Origin: a virus
DNA length: 60,047 nt
Direction: 5' to 3' (one strand)
IMG/VR virus record: IMGVR_UViG_3300044823_000503
Span: 1 to 60,047 of that record
The notes beneath the pieces are model-generated. The model made no database searches. It was not told the origin of the DNA and saw only the letters and a list, made by a program, of their open reading frames with translations. Within the stretch, counting starts at the first letter, position 1; each line of letters opens with the position of its first letter. Both the position numbers and the translations under genes were made by a program. Positions 31,735 to 39,794 of this stretch are shown here, piece by piece.

Positions 31735-32193
31735 ATGACAGATAACGTCACCGGGATCGCCCCGAAGGGGGAGGCGAGCGTACCCGTTACCCACCTACAC
31801 CGGGCCCGGTTCGATCGCAAGACGTCGGCAGCGCTCTGGATTCTGTGCTTCGGCGACGTGCCGGCGGACACCCAGACTGTGCGCGCCGTCCATGACCGTT
31901 GGACCGACCGTGACCAGGTAGGCTCCTGGCCCGGCTGCCCGCTGCGCGGCGAGCACGAGCCGGTCGAGATCGTTCCCCTGGCTGGCGGCTACTTCGAGCC
32001 GGCCGCCGAGCGCGAGGCCAGCGAGCAGGAGGCCGCCGGACTGGCGGAGTTCCACTCGCACTTCGACCAGCCCTGCGAGTTCCCCACCTGCGCGGGGTGC
32101 GGGGGTTGCACCGAGGAGGGCGGCCACCGCCACGCGGGCCGCGCCTACTGTGGCAACTGCGGCGAGAAGCGCGTCCTCGAGGCGGCGCAATGA
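31735..32193 (+). CDS. Zinc-finger hypothetical protein
   Basis: 152 aa, ATG 31735 with AGAGG upstream. N-terminal folded region (HLHRARFDRKTSAALWILC), acidic helix, then CAGCGGC ... CGNCG zinc binding at the C-terminus. First gene under the XRE-controlled promoter. Function not recognised. Confidence 0.5.
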   Translation: MTDNVTGIAPKGEASVPVTHLHRARFDRKTSAALWILCFGDVPADTQTVRAVHDRWTDRDQVGSWPGCPLRGEHEPVEIVPLAGGYFEPAAEREASEQEAAGLAEFHSHFDQPCEFPTCAGCGGCTEEGGHRHAGRAYCGNCGEKRVLEAAQ

Positions 32194-32387
32194 AGCGCCT
32201 CGCCCTCATCTCGCTGCTCGCCCTGGTCGGAGGTTTCGCCTCGGTCAACGTCTTCGCGACGGAACTGGATGGGCTGAACGCCCTGCCGGCTGTGTCAGTC
32301 CCGGCCGCCGGCATCACGCAAGTGAGCGGGCCGCTGTGCGGGACGTTCGCGGATGCCATCGAGCACGTCACGGAGTGCTGGACATGA
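32190..32387 (+). CDS. Small secreted protein
   Basis: 65 aa. MKRLALISLLALVGGFASVN is a signal peptide or TM anchor; the mature part has two Cys. ATGA overlaps on both sides. Confidence 0.5.
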   Translation: MKRLALISLLALVGGFASVNVFATELDGLNALPAVSVPAAGITQVSGPLCGTFADAIEHVTECWT

Positions 32388-32761
32388 CCGCCCTGGACTG
32401 GCCGCCCCCTCAGCCGGAACCCGACTTCACCATCACGCTCACCTCGCGGCCACCCGTCCGCATCGTCAAGGCGCAGTGGCCCATCCTCGCCTCCTCCACC
32501 CATTGGATCGAGGTCGGGGGGAAGACGGCGGTGTCCCTCACGGTCCGCCAGCGCATCGACGGGACCGGGGCCATCGTGTACGGAGTGCTCCTCCCCGGCG
32601 ACCTCCCCGGCCGTCGCCGGGGGGTGCTCCTGCAGCGCCCCCTCATCATCCCGACCGCCTGCCGGGGGGTGGCCATGGACCTCCTCCCCGACCACGCTCA
32701 GATCGCCTCCGACCTCGCCGAGGCCGTGATCGCGAAGCTCCCGGCGGAGAGGCTGCCATGA
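32384..32761 (+). CDS. Beta-rich hypothetical protein
   Basis: 125 aa. Strand pattern (FTITLTSRPPVRIVKAQW, TAVSLTVRQRID) then a helical C-terminus (IASDLAEAVIAKL). No family recognised. Coupled to both neighbours. Confidence 0.5.
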   Translation: MTALDWPPPQPEPDFTITLTSRPPVRIVKAQWPILASSTHWIEVGGKTAVSLTVRQRIDGTGAIVYGVLLPGDLPGRRRGVLLQRPLIIPTACRGVAMDLLPDHAQIASDLAEAVIAKLPAERLP

Positions 32762-32871
32762 CCGCCCTGGCCGCCACCGCCGCCCTCCTCATCACCACCG
32801 CCGTCGGCCTCGCCGCCACGCTCATCACGGCACTCGCCGTGCTGGATCGGCGGCTGGCCCACCACCACTGA
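32758..32871 (+). CDS. Single-TM micro-protein (37 aa)
   Basis: MTALAATAALLITTAVGLAA with a second hydrophobic run, ending in DRRLAHHH. A membrane micro-protein; holin-like possibility, but far from the lysin. Confidence 0.45.
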   Translation: MTALAATAALLITTAVGLAATLITALAVLDRRLAHHH

Positions 32872-32880
32872 GGCACAAAG

Positions 32881-33585
32881 ATGTTCAAGATCCTCACCGG
32901 AATCCTCCTCGCCGGGCTCGCCCTGGCGGGCTTCAACCTGGTTGGCGGCAAGCCGCTGCTCCAGCCCTTCTACACCGGGCCCCTGCCCGTGCTGAGCAGC
33001 CCCGCCGCGACGCCAACGCCCACCCAGGCGCCCGCCGCCCCTCGGCTGCTCACCCCCACGGCCGCAGCCTCGCCAACCGCGACGCCGACCGCCTGCCCGG
33101 GCGACTGCTCCACCGATGAGGGGGGCGCCGGAATCACGGCATCTCCCACCGCCACGCCGACGCCAGCAGCCGCGCCGACGACCGTCACATGGACGGCGGC
33201 GGACTGCTCCTGGGCGGCCACCACCCTGGCCCAGGATGCCGGCCTGGACAGCGCCGAGGCGGCCGCGCTGCAGGCGGGCACCGACACCCGCTATCCCCTC
33301 TCCGATGTCCCGTACTACCGCGCCGAGGCCGCCGACTGGACGACGCTGGCGGTATGGATCGCCACCGCCTGCGCCAGCACCACCGCGCCCCCCGCGAGCG
33401 AGATCGCTCAGGGCGAGGGCTGGCTGGAGGCGGCATACCAGAGCCACGTGGCTGACGCTCTCCAGAATCCCGGGGACGCCGCCTGGGACACGCAGTGGGA
33501 GCAGAGCTACCAGCGGCTGATCGGGATGCTGGGCACCGCCGTCAATGACGACTGTGCCGACGGCGCGGCCTGCGCGGCGGCGTGA
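32881..33585 (+). CDS. Secreted/anchored protein with TP-rich linker
   Basis: 234 aa. N-terminal signal or TM (ILTGILLAGLALAGFNLVGG), Thr/Pro/Ala linker with TATPTAC, then a helical domain with several Cys (DCSWAATTLAQDAGLDSAEA). Extracytoplasmic localisation is likely; role unknown. Confidence 0.5.
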   Translation: MFKILTGILLAGLALAGFNLVGGKPLLQPFYTGPLPVLSSPAATPTPTQAPAAPRLLTPTAAASPTATPTACPGDCSTDEGGAGITASPTATPTPAAAPTTVTWTAADCSWAATTLAQDAGLDSAEAAALQAGTDTRYPLSDVPYYRAEAADWTTLAVWIATACASTTAPPASEIAQGEGWLEAAYQSHVADALQNPGDAAWDTQWEQSYQRLIGMLGTAVNDDCADGAACAAA

Positions 33586-33590
33586 CGGTG

Positions 33591-34085
33591 ATGAAGATGC
33601 GCCACATCCTCGCCGCCACCCTGGCCGCCCCCGCTCTCTTCATGGCGGGCTGCGCACTTTGGCCCGTCAGCCCCACGCCCATCACCGCCACGCCCGCACC
33701 CACGGCCGCGACCACTATCGCCACCGCGTCCCCGGTGGTGCCGCCGGCCACCTTCATGGCGCCGCCGCCTCCCACGCCGACGCCTCTGCCGCTCGTGGAG
33801 TGCATCGATCTCCAGACGCAGACGGGGGTCTTCTGCGCTGGGGACTCAACGTGTGCCAACTGGTCAGGCTGGACGGCCGGGGACCCCATCCCCGCCTGCA
33901 TGACCACCGTCGTGGTGTGCCTCTCCTGGCCGCCGCCCACCGGCTCGGAGCCGTGTGAGGGCATGGTGCTGCCCACCCCGCCCAATGCCCTGTACAGCCC
34001 TCCTGGGGTACCCTCGCTGATCGCCATCCCCCCGGTGCCCACCCTGGCGCCGCTCCCCTCTCCCACGCCAACTCCATCGCCGTGA
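33591..34085 (+). CDS. Lipoprotein
   Basis: 164 aa; GTG 33582 is an alternative start. LAATLAAPALFMAGC is a signal peptide with lipobox (FMAGC). The mature part is Pro/Thr-rich with paired Cys (CIDLQTQTGVFCAGD). Would be lipid-anchored at the outer face of the host membrane; superinfection exclusion is a possibility only. Confidence 0.65.
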   Translation: MKMRHILAATLAAPALFMAGCALWPVSPTPITATPAPTAATTIATASPVVPPATFMAPPPPTPTPLPLVECIDLQTQTGVFCAGDSTCANWSGWTAGDPIPACMTTVVVCLSWPPPTGSEPCEGMVLPTPPNALYSPPGVPSLIAIPPVPTLAPLPSPTPTPSP

Positions 34086-34094
34086 CGGAGAGAA

Positions 34095-34280
34095 ATGATG
34101 GAACAGAGAGACAGGGACAGACCCTGCGCGTGGTGCGGCCGGCGAGCCTCGCTCCGTTTCCGCTGGATCGCGCCGCCCGCCCAGGGGCCGCACCCGTGGC
34201 GGCCCATATGCGACAGCTGTCTCCGTGGCCTCGAGGAGGTCGCGCCGACCGCCAACCGCTGGGAGGTCGCCCCACTATGA
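34095..34280 (+). CDS. Zinc-ribbon microprotein
   Basis: 61 aa starting MM. CAWCGR and CDSC about 24 residues apart. ATGA overlap with 34277. Unknown role. Confidence 0.5.
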   Translation: MMEQRDRDRPCAWCGRRASLRFRWIAPPAQGPHPWRPICDSCLRGLEEVAPTANRWEVAPL

Positions 34281-34423
34281 AGGTGCTGCTCCTGCCTGTC
34301 CGGCGCCCCCGCTGGCGACGCGACGCCATCATCGGCTGGGTCGGTGCGATCCTCTTCGGCATCGTCTTCTGGACCGCCCTGATCTGGGCGATCATCTGGT
34401 GGGTGCACGGAGGAGCCTCATGA
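34277..34423 (+). CDS. Small TM protein (48 aa)
   Basis: Basic N-terminus (RRPRWRRDA) then a long hydrophobic Trp/Ile-rich segment (GAILFGIVFWTALIWAIIW). ATGA overlap with the ASCH gene. Confidence 0.5.
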   Translation: MKVLLLPVRRPRWRRDAIIGWVGAILFGIVFWTALIWAIIWWVHGGAS

Positions 34424-34869
34424 AGGCGCTGACGATCATCCAGCCGTGGGCCTCGCTGATCGCGGCGGGGGCCAAGACCATCGAGACGCGCTCCTGGTCG
34501 ACGCGGTACCGTGGCCCGCTCGCCATCCACGCGGCCAGTGGGCGCCCCACCTCTGCCTACTTCGACGCTCAGAGGGATCTCGCCCGGCGGCACATGGGGG
34601 TGGAGGCCGACCAGCTACCGAGCGGCCAGGTGGTCGCCGTGTGCATGCTCTTCCGCTGCCTCCCCATCGATGATCCCTCTGTCCGCCAACTCCTGGCCCG
34701 CCGCCCGCCCGAGCGGCCGCTGGGCGACTACAGCCCCAACCGGTGGGCCTGGGTGTTGAGCGACATCCACCGCCTGGACGCGCCAATCCCGGCCACGGGC
34801 CATCAGCGGCTCTGGAAGTGGACGCCGCCCGACGGCCTGCTCCTGACGTGGACGACGCACCATGGGTGA
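34420..34869 (+). CDS. ASCH-domain protein
   Basis: 149 aa with GGAGG before the ATG. MKALTIIQPWASLIAAGAK, IETRSW and YRGPLAIHAA are the classic ASCH/PUA-like start; WAWVLSDIHRL and QRLWKW complete the fold. ASCH proteins bind RNA or modified bases; phage copies often accompany DNA modification genes. Confidence 0.85.
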   Translation: MKALTIIQPWASLIAAGAKTIETRSWSTRYRGPLAIHAASGRPTSAYFDAQRDLARRHMGVEADQLPSGQVVAVCMLFRCLPIDDPSVRQLLARRPPERPLGDYSPNRWAWVLSDIHRLDAPIPATGHQRLWKWTPPDGLLLTWTTHHG

Positions 34870-35248
34870 CATGCTCCCACCGCACCAGTGCGGGCGGCAC
34901 GGGTCGTGCGCGGACGGTATCCACATCGACCACATCTGGGTGGCCACCCGTACCGACTCCGAGGGCACCTTCGCGCTGCCCACCCCGGAGCAGTGGCATG
35001 AGCTCGGCACCCTGCTGATCCAGCGCGAGGGCGTCTTCCCGATCCTGCTGGAGCTGCTGCCCAACATGACCGTCCCGCCGGGGACTCCGGTGGGATCGGT
35101 GTGCTGGCGCGTCACCTACGCTCACGACCTCGAGGTGGCGCGCCGGCGCGCCGCCTACCTTTCCCAGGCCGGCCTCGGGGACGGCTACAGCTTCCCGGCA
35201 GAACCCGACACGGAGGATCCTCATGGGCATGTACAACCTCGTCTTTGA
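34862..35248 (+). CDS. Hypothetical protein
   Basis: 128 aa, overlaps the ASCH gene by 8 bp. His/Cys-rich start (HQCGRHGSCADGIHIDH) and a helical middle (WHELGTLLIQREGVFPILLE). Not recognised. Confidence 0.5.
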   Translation: MGDMLPPHQCGRHGSCADGIHIDHIWVATRTDSEGTFALPTPEQWHELGTLLIQREGVFPILLELLPNMTVPPGTPVGSVCWRVTYAHDLEVARRRAAYLSQAGLGDGYSFPAEPDTEDPHGHVQPRL

Positions 35249-35777
35249 GAAGCACGGCGGCGAGGATGTCCTCGCCCTGCTGGGGCTGACCGCCCCCGGC
35301 GTGGGCCGCTTCCGTGACGCCTGGGTGGAGCGCACCGAGACGGGCCGGTTCCGGATCGCCGTGTACACCCGCAACGGCGGCGACAACCGCACCCACTGGG
35401 AGCACACCTACGACCTCAACACCGAGGGTCCCGGGTGCCCCTGCCCTGGCTGCATCATCACGTACCGCCTGCCCCACCACCCCTGCTACCTGAGCGACCG
35501 GGACGGCGATTTGGACAACACCTATGCGACTGTCTACTTCCGCCTGCCCACCCCGGCCGAGTGGGCGGAGATGGGGCTGCCGGCGGGCGTGGATATCGGC
35601 CAGCTGGCGGCGCAGATTGCCCGCCCGGTGGTGGACATGGACAGGGAGTGGAAGGAGCGCCTGGCCGCCCTCCAGTCGGGGGCGCCGCTACCGCCCGGTC
35701 TGAAGCACCTGGGCGAGCGCATCACGCTGGCCATGGACGACCCCGAGGGAGGGTCGGTCATGGTGGGGGAGCCGTGA
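35223..35777 (+). CDS. Hypothetical protein with CPCPGC cluster
   Basis: 184 aa, overlapping the previous gene by 26 bp. An N-terminal alpha/beta region (YNLVFEKHGGEDVLALLGL), a CPCPGC...HHPC metal-type cluster near 73-90 and an acidic helical C-terminus. No family recognised. Confidence 0.5.
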   Translation: MGMYNLVFEKHGGEDVLALLGLTAPGVGRFRDAWVERTETGRFRIAVYTRNGGDNRTHWEHTYDLNTEGPGCPCPGCIITYRLPHHPCYLSDRDGDLDNTYATVYFRLPTPAEWAEMGLPAGVDIGQLAAQIARPVVDMDREWKERLAALQSGAPLPPGLKHLGERITLAMDDPEGGSVMVGEP

Positions 35778-36061
35778 GCGGCCCCGAGATCTCCCGTCAG
35801 GGGGTCGTCTCGCCACCCGCCGCCTGGCCCCGTAACGACGACGGCGTCCAGGTGCCACGGCGCACCCAAGGCAGCATGGCCCACGGGTACAGCGCCCACG
35901 ACTTCGCGCTGGTCTGCCGGGTCTGCGGCGATGAGTGGGAGAACAATGAGCCCATCGGCATCGTGGCGGCGCATTTCCACCAGCACCACTCGGCGGTACC
36001 CAAGGTCACCTTCGCGCTGCTCTGGCTGGGCCGAGGCCCGGCGCCCGGCTCGCCACGATGA
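35774..36061 (+). CDS. C2H2 zinc-finger-like protein
   Basis: 95 aa from GTG 35774 (GTGA overlap). LVCRVCGDEW ... AAHFHQHH is a C2-H2-type finger near residues 48-72. Likely nucleic-acid or protein binding. Confidence 0.55.
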   Translation: MSGPEISRQGVVSPPAAWPRNDDGVQVPRRTQGSMAHGYSAHDFALVCRVCGDEWENNEPIGIVAAHFHQHHSAVPKVTFALLWLGRGPAPGSPR

Positions 36062-36414
36062 CCCCGCAACCGCGCGCCATCTGTCGGCCTGCGCGCTGCC
36101 ATGGCTGCGGCGCCACGATCACCGAGTACGTCAAGCTCACCTTCAGCCTGTGCTCACCGGATCTCCGGCGGGACTATAGGCCGCGCATCGTCTGCCCCGA
36201 CTGCATCGGTAGGCCGAGCGGGGAGCTGCTCGGAATCACGGTCCTGGTGAAGAGCGACATGCACGCCGCTGCCGGGGACTTCGTGGCGGACATGACGGGA
36301 GGATCCGACGATGCTCGTGCCCAGGGGGATGGCCGAATCCGAGTACGCTCCGGCGGTGGAGACGTGACCTTTCGTGCTGATAACACCGATTCGACGGGAG
36401 CTAGCGATGTCTGA
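36058..36414 (+). CDS. Cys-rich hypothetical protein
   Basis: 118 aa. CHGCGATI and CPDC about 30 residues apart, then LGITVLVKSDMHAAAG and a hydrophilic end. ATGA overlap upstream; the 3' end overlaps 36407 by 8 bp. Confidence 0.5.
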   Translation: MTPQPRAICRPARCHGCGATITEYVKLTFSLCSPDLRRDYRPRIVCPDCIGRPSGELLGITVLVKSDMHAAAGDFVADMTGGSDDARAQGDGRIRVRSGGGDVTFRADNTDSTGASDV

Positions 36415-37015
36415 AACTACGCATAGGTACGTCTGCGAGAGTTGCGGGTGGGCCTGCGTCGCCCAGGATGACATGGAGTTTCCAGAGTGCGACAACTGCG
36501 GCGACCCGTTGGAGCGTGAGGACGAGCCGGAGCCGGTTCGTGCTGGCGCTCCAGATCGCGGCCGTGATGAACGCGCCGACTGCGATGGGGATGGCCCATC
36601 GACCGATCTTCCACCACCACGAGGCAGACCGAAGCCTAGAGCGGGCGGCGAGGTCATTCTGACGGTCGTCGTGGACGGCCACGTGGTGGCCACGTATCAT
36701 CCCGCCTACCCCAACCTCATCATCGGAGACACCGACAAGCCGTACCCGCCCAACGTCGCCGGTTGGGAGATCCGCATCTGGAGGGGGCCACTAGAGTTGT
36801 GCCAGCCGCCGAGCGGCAGCTGGACACTGACCAGCGACCCCACAAACCGAGTCGGCATCAGCTTCCCCGCTGCGTACGACGATGTCCACGTCCTCATGGG
36901 AACGATGGACAGCCTGCCCAGCGACGATCAGGTGCGGGACTTCGTCCTGTGGCGCATCGAGCAGTGTCGAAAGGCGGGCCTCGACAAGGTCAACTCAGCA
37001 CCCGCCGCTACCTGA
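36407..37015 (+). CDS. Rubredoxin-like zinc-ribbon protein carrying an inverted gene fragment
   Basis: 202 aa from ATG 36407 with GGGAG upstream. RYVCESCGW and CDNCGD form a rubredoxin-type ribbon; then VILTVVVDGHVVATYHPAYP and a C-terminal domain. Residues 126-148 (LCQPPSGSWTLTSDPTNR within) are encoded by DNA that is about 90% identical to the reverse complement of the GT gene at 9110-9176. Function unknown. Confidence 0.55.
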   Translation: MSETTHRYVCESCGWACVAQDDMEFPECDNCGDPLEREDEPEPVRAGAPDRGRDERADCDGDGPSTDLPPPRGRPKPRAGGEVILTVVVDGHVVATYHPAYPNLIIGDTDKPYPPNVAGWEIRIWRGPLELCQPPSGSWTLTSDPTNRVGISFPAAYDDVHVLMGTMDSLPSDDQVRDFVLWRIEQCRKAGLDKVNSAPAAT

Positions 37016-37026
37016 CGGTGGCCTTG

Positions 37027-37215
37027 ATGACGGCACGCCCCGGCCCGGAGCGCTGCCCGTGCGGGCAGTCCCTCCACTACACCGACCCCCGGAATCAGGC
37101 TGCGGTGGAGACGATCATCGCCCAGCTGGGACCGACGATCACCGTGCAGGTCGGCGGCCACTCATACCAGGTCCCGGGCTCACCCCTTACTCACACTCAC
37201 ACGAAGGAACAATGA
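37027..37215 (+). CDS. Small Cys/His protein
   Basis: 62 aa from ATG 37027. CPCGQSLHYTD at the start, then IIAQLGPTITVQVGGHSY. Possibly a minimal zinc site. Overlaps 37212 by ATGATG. Confidence 0.45.
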   Translation: MTARPGPERCPCGQSLHYTDPRNQAAVETIIAQLGPTITVQVGGHSYQVPGSPLTHTHTKEQ

Positions 37216-37694
37216 TGGCAGATACACCGACCGAAGCGACCGAGACAGAATCCTGGTGGCAGGATAAAGCCGTCTTCAAGGGATTTGGGAGTTTAGGACG
37301 GAGAGGGCAATTCACAATCGAAAAATGCGATTACTTAGGCGGTTATTCGGAGAAGCCGAAGCCGCGCAAGCTTAGCAACGCCTTCATGAGGCTCAGCCAA
37401 GACGGGATATTTCACAGGGCGGGAATCCACACCTTCACGATCCCGTGGGAACAGGTGGCCTCCATTGAGATCGAGGGGCCAGATCAAGCTGGACAGCGAG
37501 TAACCTTGACACGGGTGCTCGCGATCGGCATTTTTGCGCTTGGAGCGCAGAAGAAGCAAAAGTCTGCGGTAATCGTCGTGGGGCTCAGGGATGGGAGCGA
37601 AGCTTACTTTCAGACCCGCGAATACATGGCGTTTGACCTTCAGGCTCGGCTGGGGCCGATCATCAATCGGCTTCACCGCGCCGAAGGTACCTGA
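37212..37694 (+). CDS. Bacterial PH-like domain protein in low-GC island
   Basis: 160 aa starting MM. Strands FTIEKCDYLGG, GIHTFTIPWEQVASIEIEG and SAVIVVGLRDGSEAYFQT with a C-terminal helix match the YokE/bPH-type fold seen in actinobacterial genomes. The gene is clearly less GC-rich than its surroundings, so recent transfer from a host is likely. Confidence 0.55.
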   Translation: MMADTPTEATETESWWQDKAVFKGFGSLGRRGQFTIEKCDYLGGYSEKPKPRKLSNAFMRLSQDGIFHRAGIHTFTIPWEQVASIEIEGPDQAGQRVTLTRVLAIGIFALGAQKKQKSAVIVVGLRDGSEAYFQTREYMAFDLQARLGPIINRLHRAEGT

Positions 37695-37790
37695 TCGGAG
37701 CGGAGGATCGAATGGGGTCTGCTTAGAACCTGGGCATGTCGCGAAACTGCCCAGCACTTTCAACGGAGGGCACTACATAAGGACGCAGTT

Positions 37791-38009
37791 GTGAAGACGA
37801 CCTCGCATGCTGCCGCAGGCAGCTACCGCGATCTAATGGCTAGCCTCACGGAGCAACTACAGTCATGGATCGCTGATCCCGATTGGGACCAACCTACCAC
37901 CGATAGGTACAACGAGGGGATATCGCTCCTCGCCAAGCTTATGAACATCGACGACGAGGGCGCACGAACCCTTGTCGTGCAGCAACTTCACTGGAGTACA
38001 ACTACATGA
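37791..38009 (+). CDS. Small host-like hypothetical protein
   Basis: 72 aa from GTG 37791. Helical (YRDLMASLTEQLQSWIADPD, GISLLAKLMNIDDEG). ATGA overlap with 38006. Lies in the same lower-GC island. Confidence 0.45.
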   Translation: MKTTSHAAAGSYRDLMASLTEQLQSWIADPDWDQPTTDRYNEGISLLAKLMNIDDEGARTLVVQQLHWSTTT

Positions 38010-38215
38010 CAACTCAACTCGCTTCCGAAAAGGTCATCGTGCAAGCACCGATGAGCTACACAGGTGCCACGAAGCGCATCGTGCGTCTCGCGCGTCGCCT
38101 CGCTTCGTGGCCCAACGTTTGGGTCGCGCCACTACATCGCCCTCCACGGGCTGCGGGCCCGCGACCTTCCCCAGCTTGCCCGCGTCCACGGCTGGGCCAG
38201 GGAGAGGACACCTGA
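38006..38215 (+). pseudogene. Truncated host-like gene at island border
   Basis: The first 41 residues (QLASEKVIVQAPMSYTGATK) look like the start of an actinobacterial membrane/superinfection-type gene, then from about 38124 the frame becomes random high-GC sequence. The original 3' part is missing. Confidence 0.5.
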
Positions 38216-38225
38216 GCGCCCTTGA
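38124..38225 (+). pseudogene. Remnant of interrupted phage gene
   Basis: From 38124 a different frame reads RHYIALHGLRARDLPQLARV and stops at 38225. This is sensible coding sequence without a start, so the island boundary cut the gene's 5' end here. Confidence 0.45.
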
Positions 38226-38517
38226 GGACTGCGGGTGGCCGTGGTGCCGACGGCGGCCGTGGTGCTCCTGCCGGGTGCTGGACGGTATCGCCCAGGCCGC
38301 TGCGGTGGGGCTCCGCGAGGCCCCGGGGAATGGTCGTCCCATCCCTGAGCTCGACGCCTGGCTGCTCGAGCGGGGCGGCAGGGGCGAGGCGTTCAGCGGC
38401 AGGCCCTGCCGTGCGTGTCACGGCCGGGGCGGCTGGGTCACGCCGGGCGTCGTCGTGACGTGCGGCACGTGCGAGGGGAGCGGAACTGTCCCCAAAGGGA
38501 GCCGAGAGGAGCGGTAG
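38212..38517 (+). CDS. DnaJ-type zinc-binding protein, start unclear
   Basis: About 101 aa; no ATG/GTG/TTG start in frame near the beginning (CTG at 38212 marks the likely 5' limit). CRACHGRGGW ... CGTCEGSG are CxxCxGxG repeats of the DnaJ cysteine-rich type, binding zinc. CGWPWCRRRPWC is an N-terminal Cys cluster. Confidence 0.45.
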   Translation: MSALEDCGWPWCRRRPWCSCRVLDGIAQAAAVGLREAPGNGRPIPELDAWLLERGGRGEAFSGRPCRACHGRGGWVTPGVVVTCGTCEGSGTVPKGSREER

Positions 38518-38547
38518 GGGGCGGGCTGGGCACCCGTCCCCTCCCGG

Positions 38548-38667
38548 TCACTTGCGCTTGAACTGGCCGAGGCGGTTGCGCGCCACGCGGCTGCGCGAGC
38601 GGCCCTTCTTGGCCTTCTTGTGGCCCTTTTTCCCGAGGTGGGTGTGGGGGTGCGAGTGCCTGTACAT
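38548..38667 (-). CDS. Highly basic His/Lys/Arg micro-protein (39 aa)
   Basis: ATG 38667 with GGAGG 7 bp upstream. MYRHSHPHTHLGKKGHKKAK, then Lys/Arg-rich to the end. About half the residues are basic. A DNA-condensing or RNA-binding peptide is plausible. Confidence 0.6.
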   Translation of the reverse strand: MYRHSHPHTHLGKKGHKKAKKGRSRSRVARNRLGQFKRK

Positions 38668-38772
38668 AGACACGCCTCCGTCGAGCCCCGTCCCGGCGCT
38701 GCCCACCGGCACCGTACCACGCCCCGGCCGTCCCGTGGAGCATCGACGGTGCGGTGTACGGTCGCCTTCCGG

Positions 38773-39186
38773 CTACGGCACGTGGACCCCCGAGGCACCC
38801 GCCGCAAGGCCGCCGGCGACCCCCGCCAGCACGGCGATGATGAGCGGTACCCAGAGCTGCCAGATGAGCCGGTAGCGGTGGCTGGGGCCCGCCTGCTGGA
38901 GCTCGGTGACCACCGCGAGGAGTCCATGCACCTCGTCGCGGATGTCCCCCAGGATGCCCTTCAGGCCGATGGCGGGATCACCCACGAGGTCGCGGCGGAG
39001 CTTCTCCTGGTCGAGCCGGAGCATCCCCGTCGCGCCGTTCAGGTCGTGCTCACGCTCGAAGTGGCACTCGCTGTCCCCCTCCATGACCTCCATCCGGTAC
39101 ACCAGGTCGGCTTCGCGGGGACGCTTGGGCCGGCGATGGGGCCGGGGGGTGAGCAGGACGCCAAGGGGGGATCCCTCGCGCATCAC
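38773..39186 (-). CDS. C-terminal-TM hypothetical protein
   Basis: 137 aa. Charged N-terminal part, amphipathic helix (GDIRDEVHGLLAVVTELQQA) and a C-terminal TM (LWVPLIIAVLAGVAGGLAAG). Tail-anchored topology. Unknown function in the second structural-type module. Confidence 0.5.
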   Translation of the reverse strand: MMREGSPLGVLLTPRPHRRPKRPREADLVYRMEVMEGDSECHFEREHDLNGATGMLRLDQEKLRRDLVGDPAIGLKGILGDIRDEVHGLLAVVTELQQAGPSHRYRLIWQLWVPLIIAVLAGVAGGLAAGASGVHVP

Positions 39187-39189
39187 GGC

Positions 39190-39393
39190 TCAGCACCCGG
39201 CGTCCGTCGAATCGTCAATGGGCGGCGGGCACCGGTACCGGGATCTCTCCACCTCATCGACTGCCCGCCGGACGTGGATATCCACGCGGCGCACCCGGTC
39301 ACGGAGCTCGCGCATCACCTCATCGGCATCCCGGGCCCGGTGGGCGGCAGCCAGGGTGGCAAGGGGAACGGGGAGTCCCCAGCTCATGGGCAT
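39190..39393 (-). CDS. Small helical protein
   Basis: 67 aa from ATG 39393 (ATGA overlap with the upstream gene), preferred over the longer frame. LATLAAAHRARDADEVMREL and an amphipathic middle, ending with two Cys. Confidence 0.45.
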   Translation of the reverse strand: MPMSWGLPVPLATLAAAHRARDADEVMRELRDRVRRVDIHVRRAVDEVERSRYRCPPPIDDSTDAGC

Positions 39394-39782
39394 CAGCGCC
39401 TCGCCCGTGAACGGCCGCGCCGGCGGGCATGGCGGACGGCATGGCGCTCCGCCCGCCGCTCGCAGCTGCCGCCCCGGCACTCCTCGGTCGGGTGCTGGAA
39501 ATGCCAGTCCTCATGGCCCGCGCTCTTGGCGAGCTGCTCCTTCCAGGTCCTGGCTCCCACCTGGGGATAGGCTGAGGGCGGGTCCAACCAGATCTTGATC
39601 GGCTGGCTGCTGTCGAACGGGGTGAAGGCCATGTCGCCGGTCGGGTCGCGCTGGGGCAGCACGATCACCCGGGGGGGCTTGGCCCGCCAGCCCGCCATGC
39701 AGCGCACCACGATGGCCCGCACCTCAGCGGTCGGGTACCCCGTGCGGTTCTCGACCTCCACCCCGGGTCGCAGAAGCGGCAT
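39393..39782 (-). CDS. HExxH putative metallopeptidase (short form)
   Basis: 129 aa. VENRTGYPTAEVRAIVVRCM at the N-terminus, IKIWLDPP strand, then SAGHEDWHFQHP, a HExxH motif, and ERRAERHAVRHARR, where E or H may give the third ligand. The N-terminal half matches 26018-26637. The family seems to have three members in this window. Confidence 0.55.
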   Translation of the reverse strand: MPLLRPGVEVENRTGYPTAEVRAIVVRCMAGWRAKPPRVIVLPQRDPTGDMAFTPFDSSQPIKIWLDPPSAYPQVGARTWKEQLAKSAGHEDWHFQHPTEECRGGSCERRAERHAVRHARRRGRSRARR

Positions 39783-39794
39783 GGCACGCCTCCG

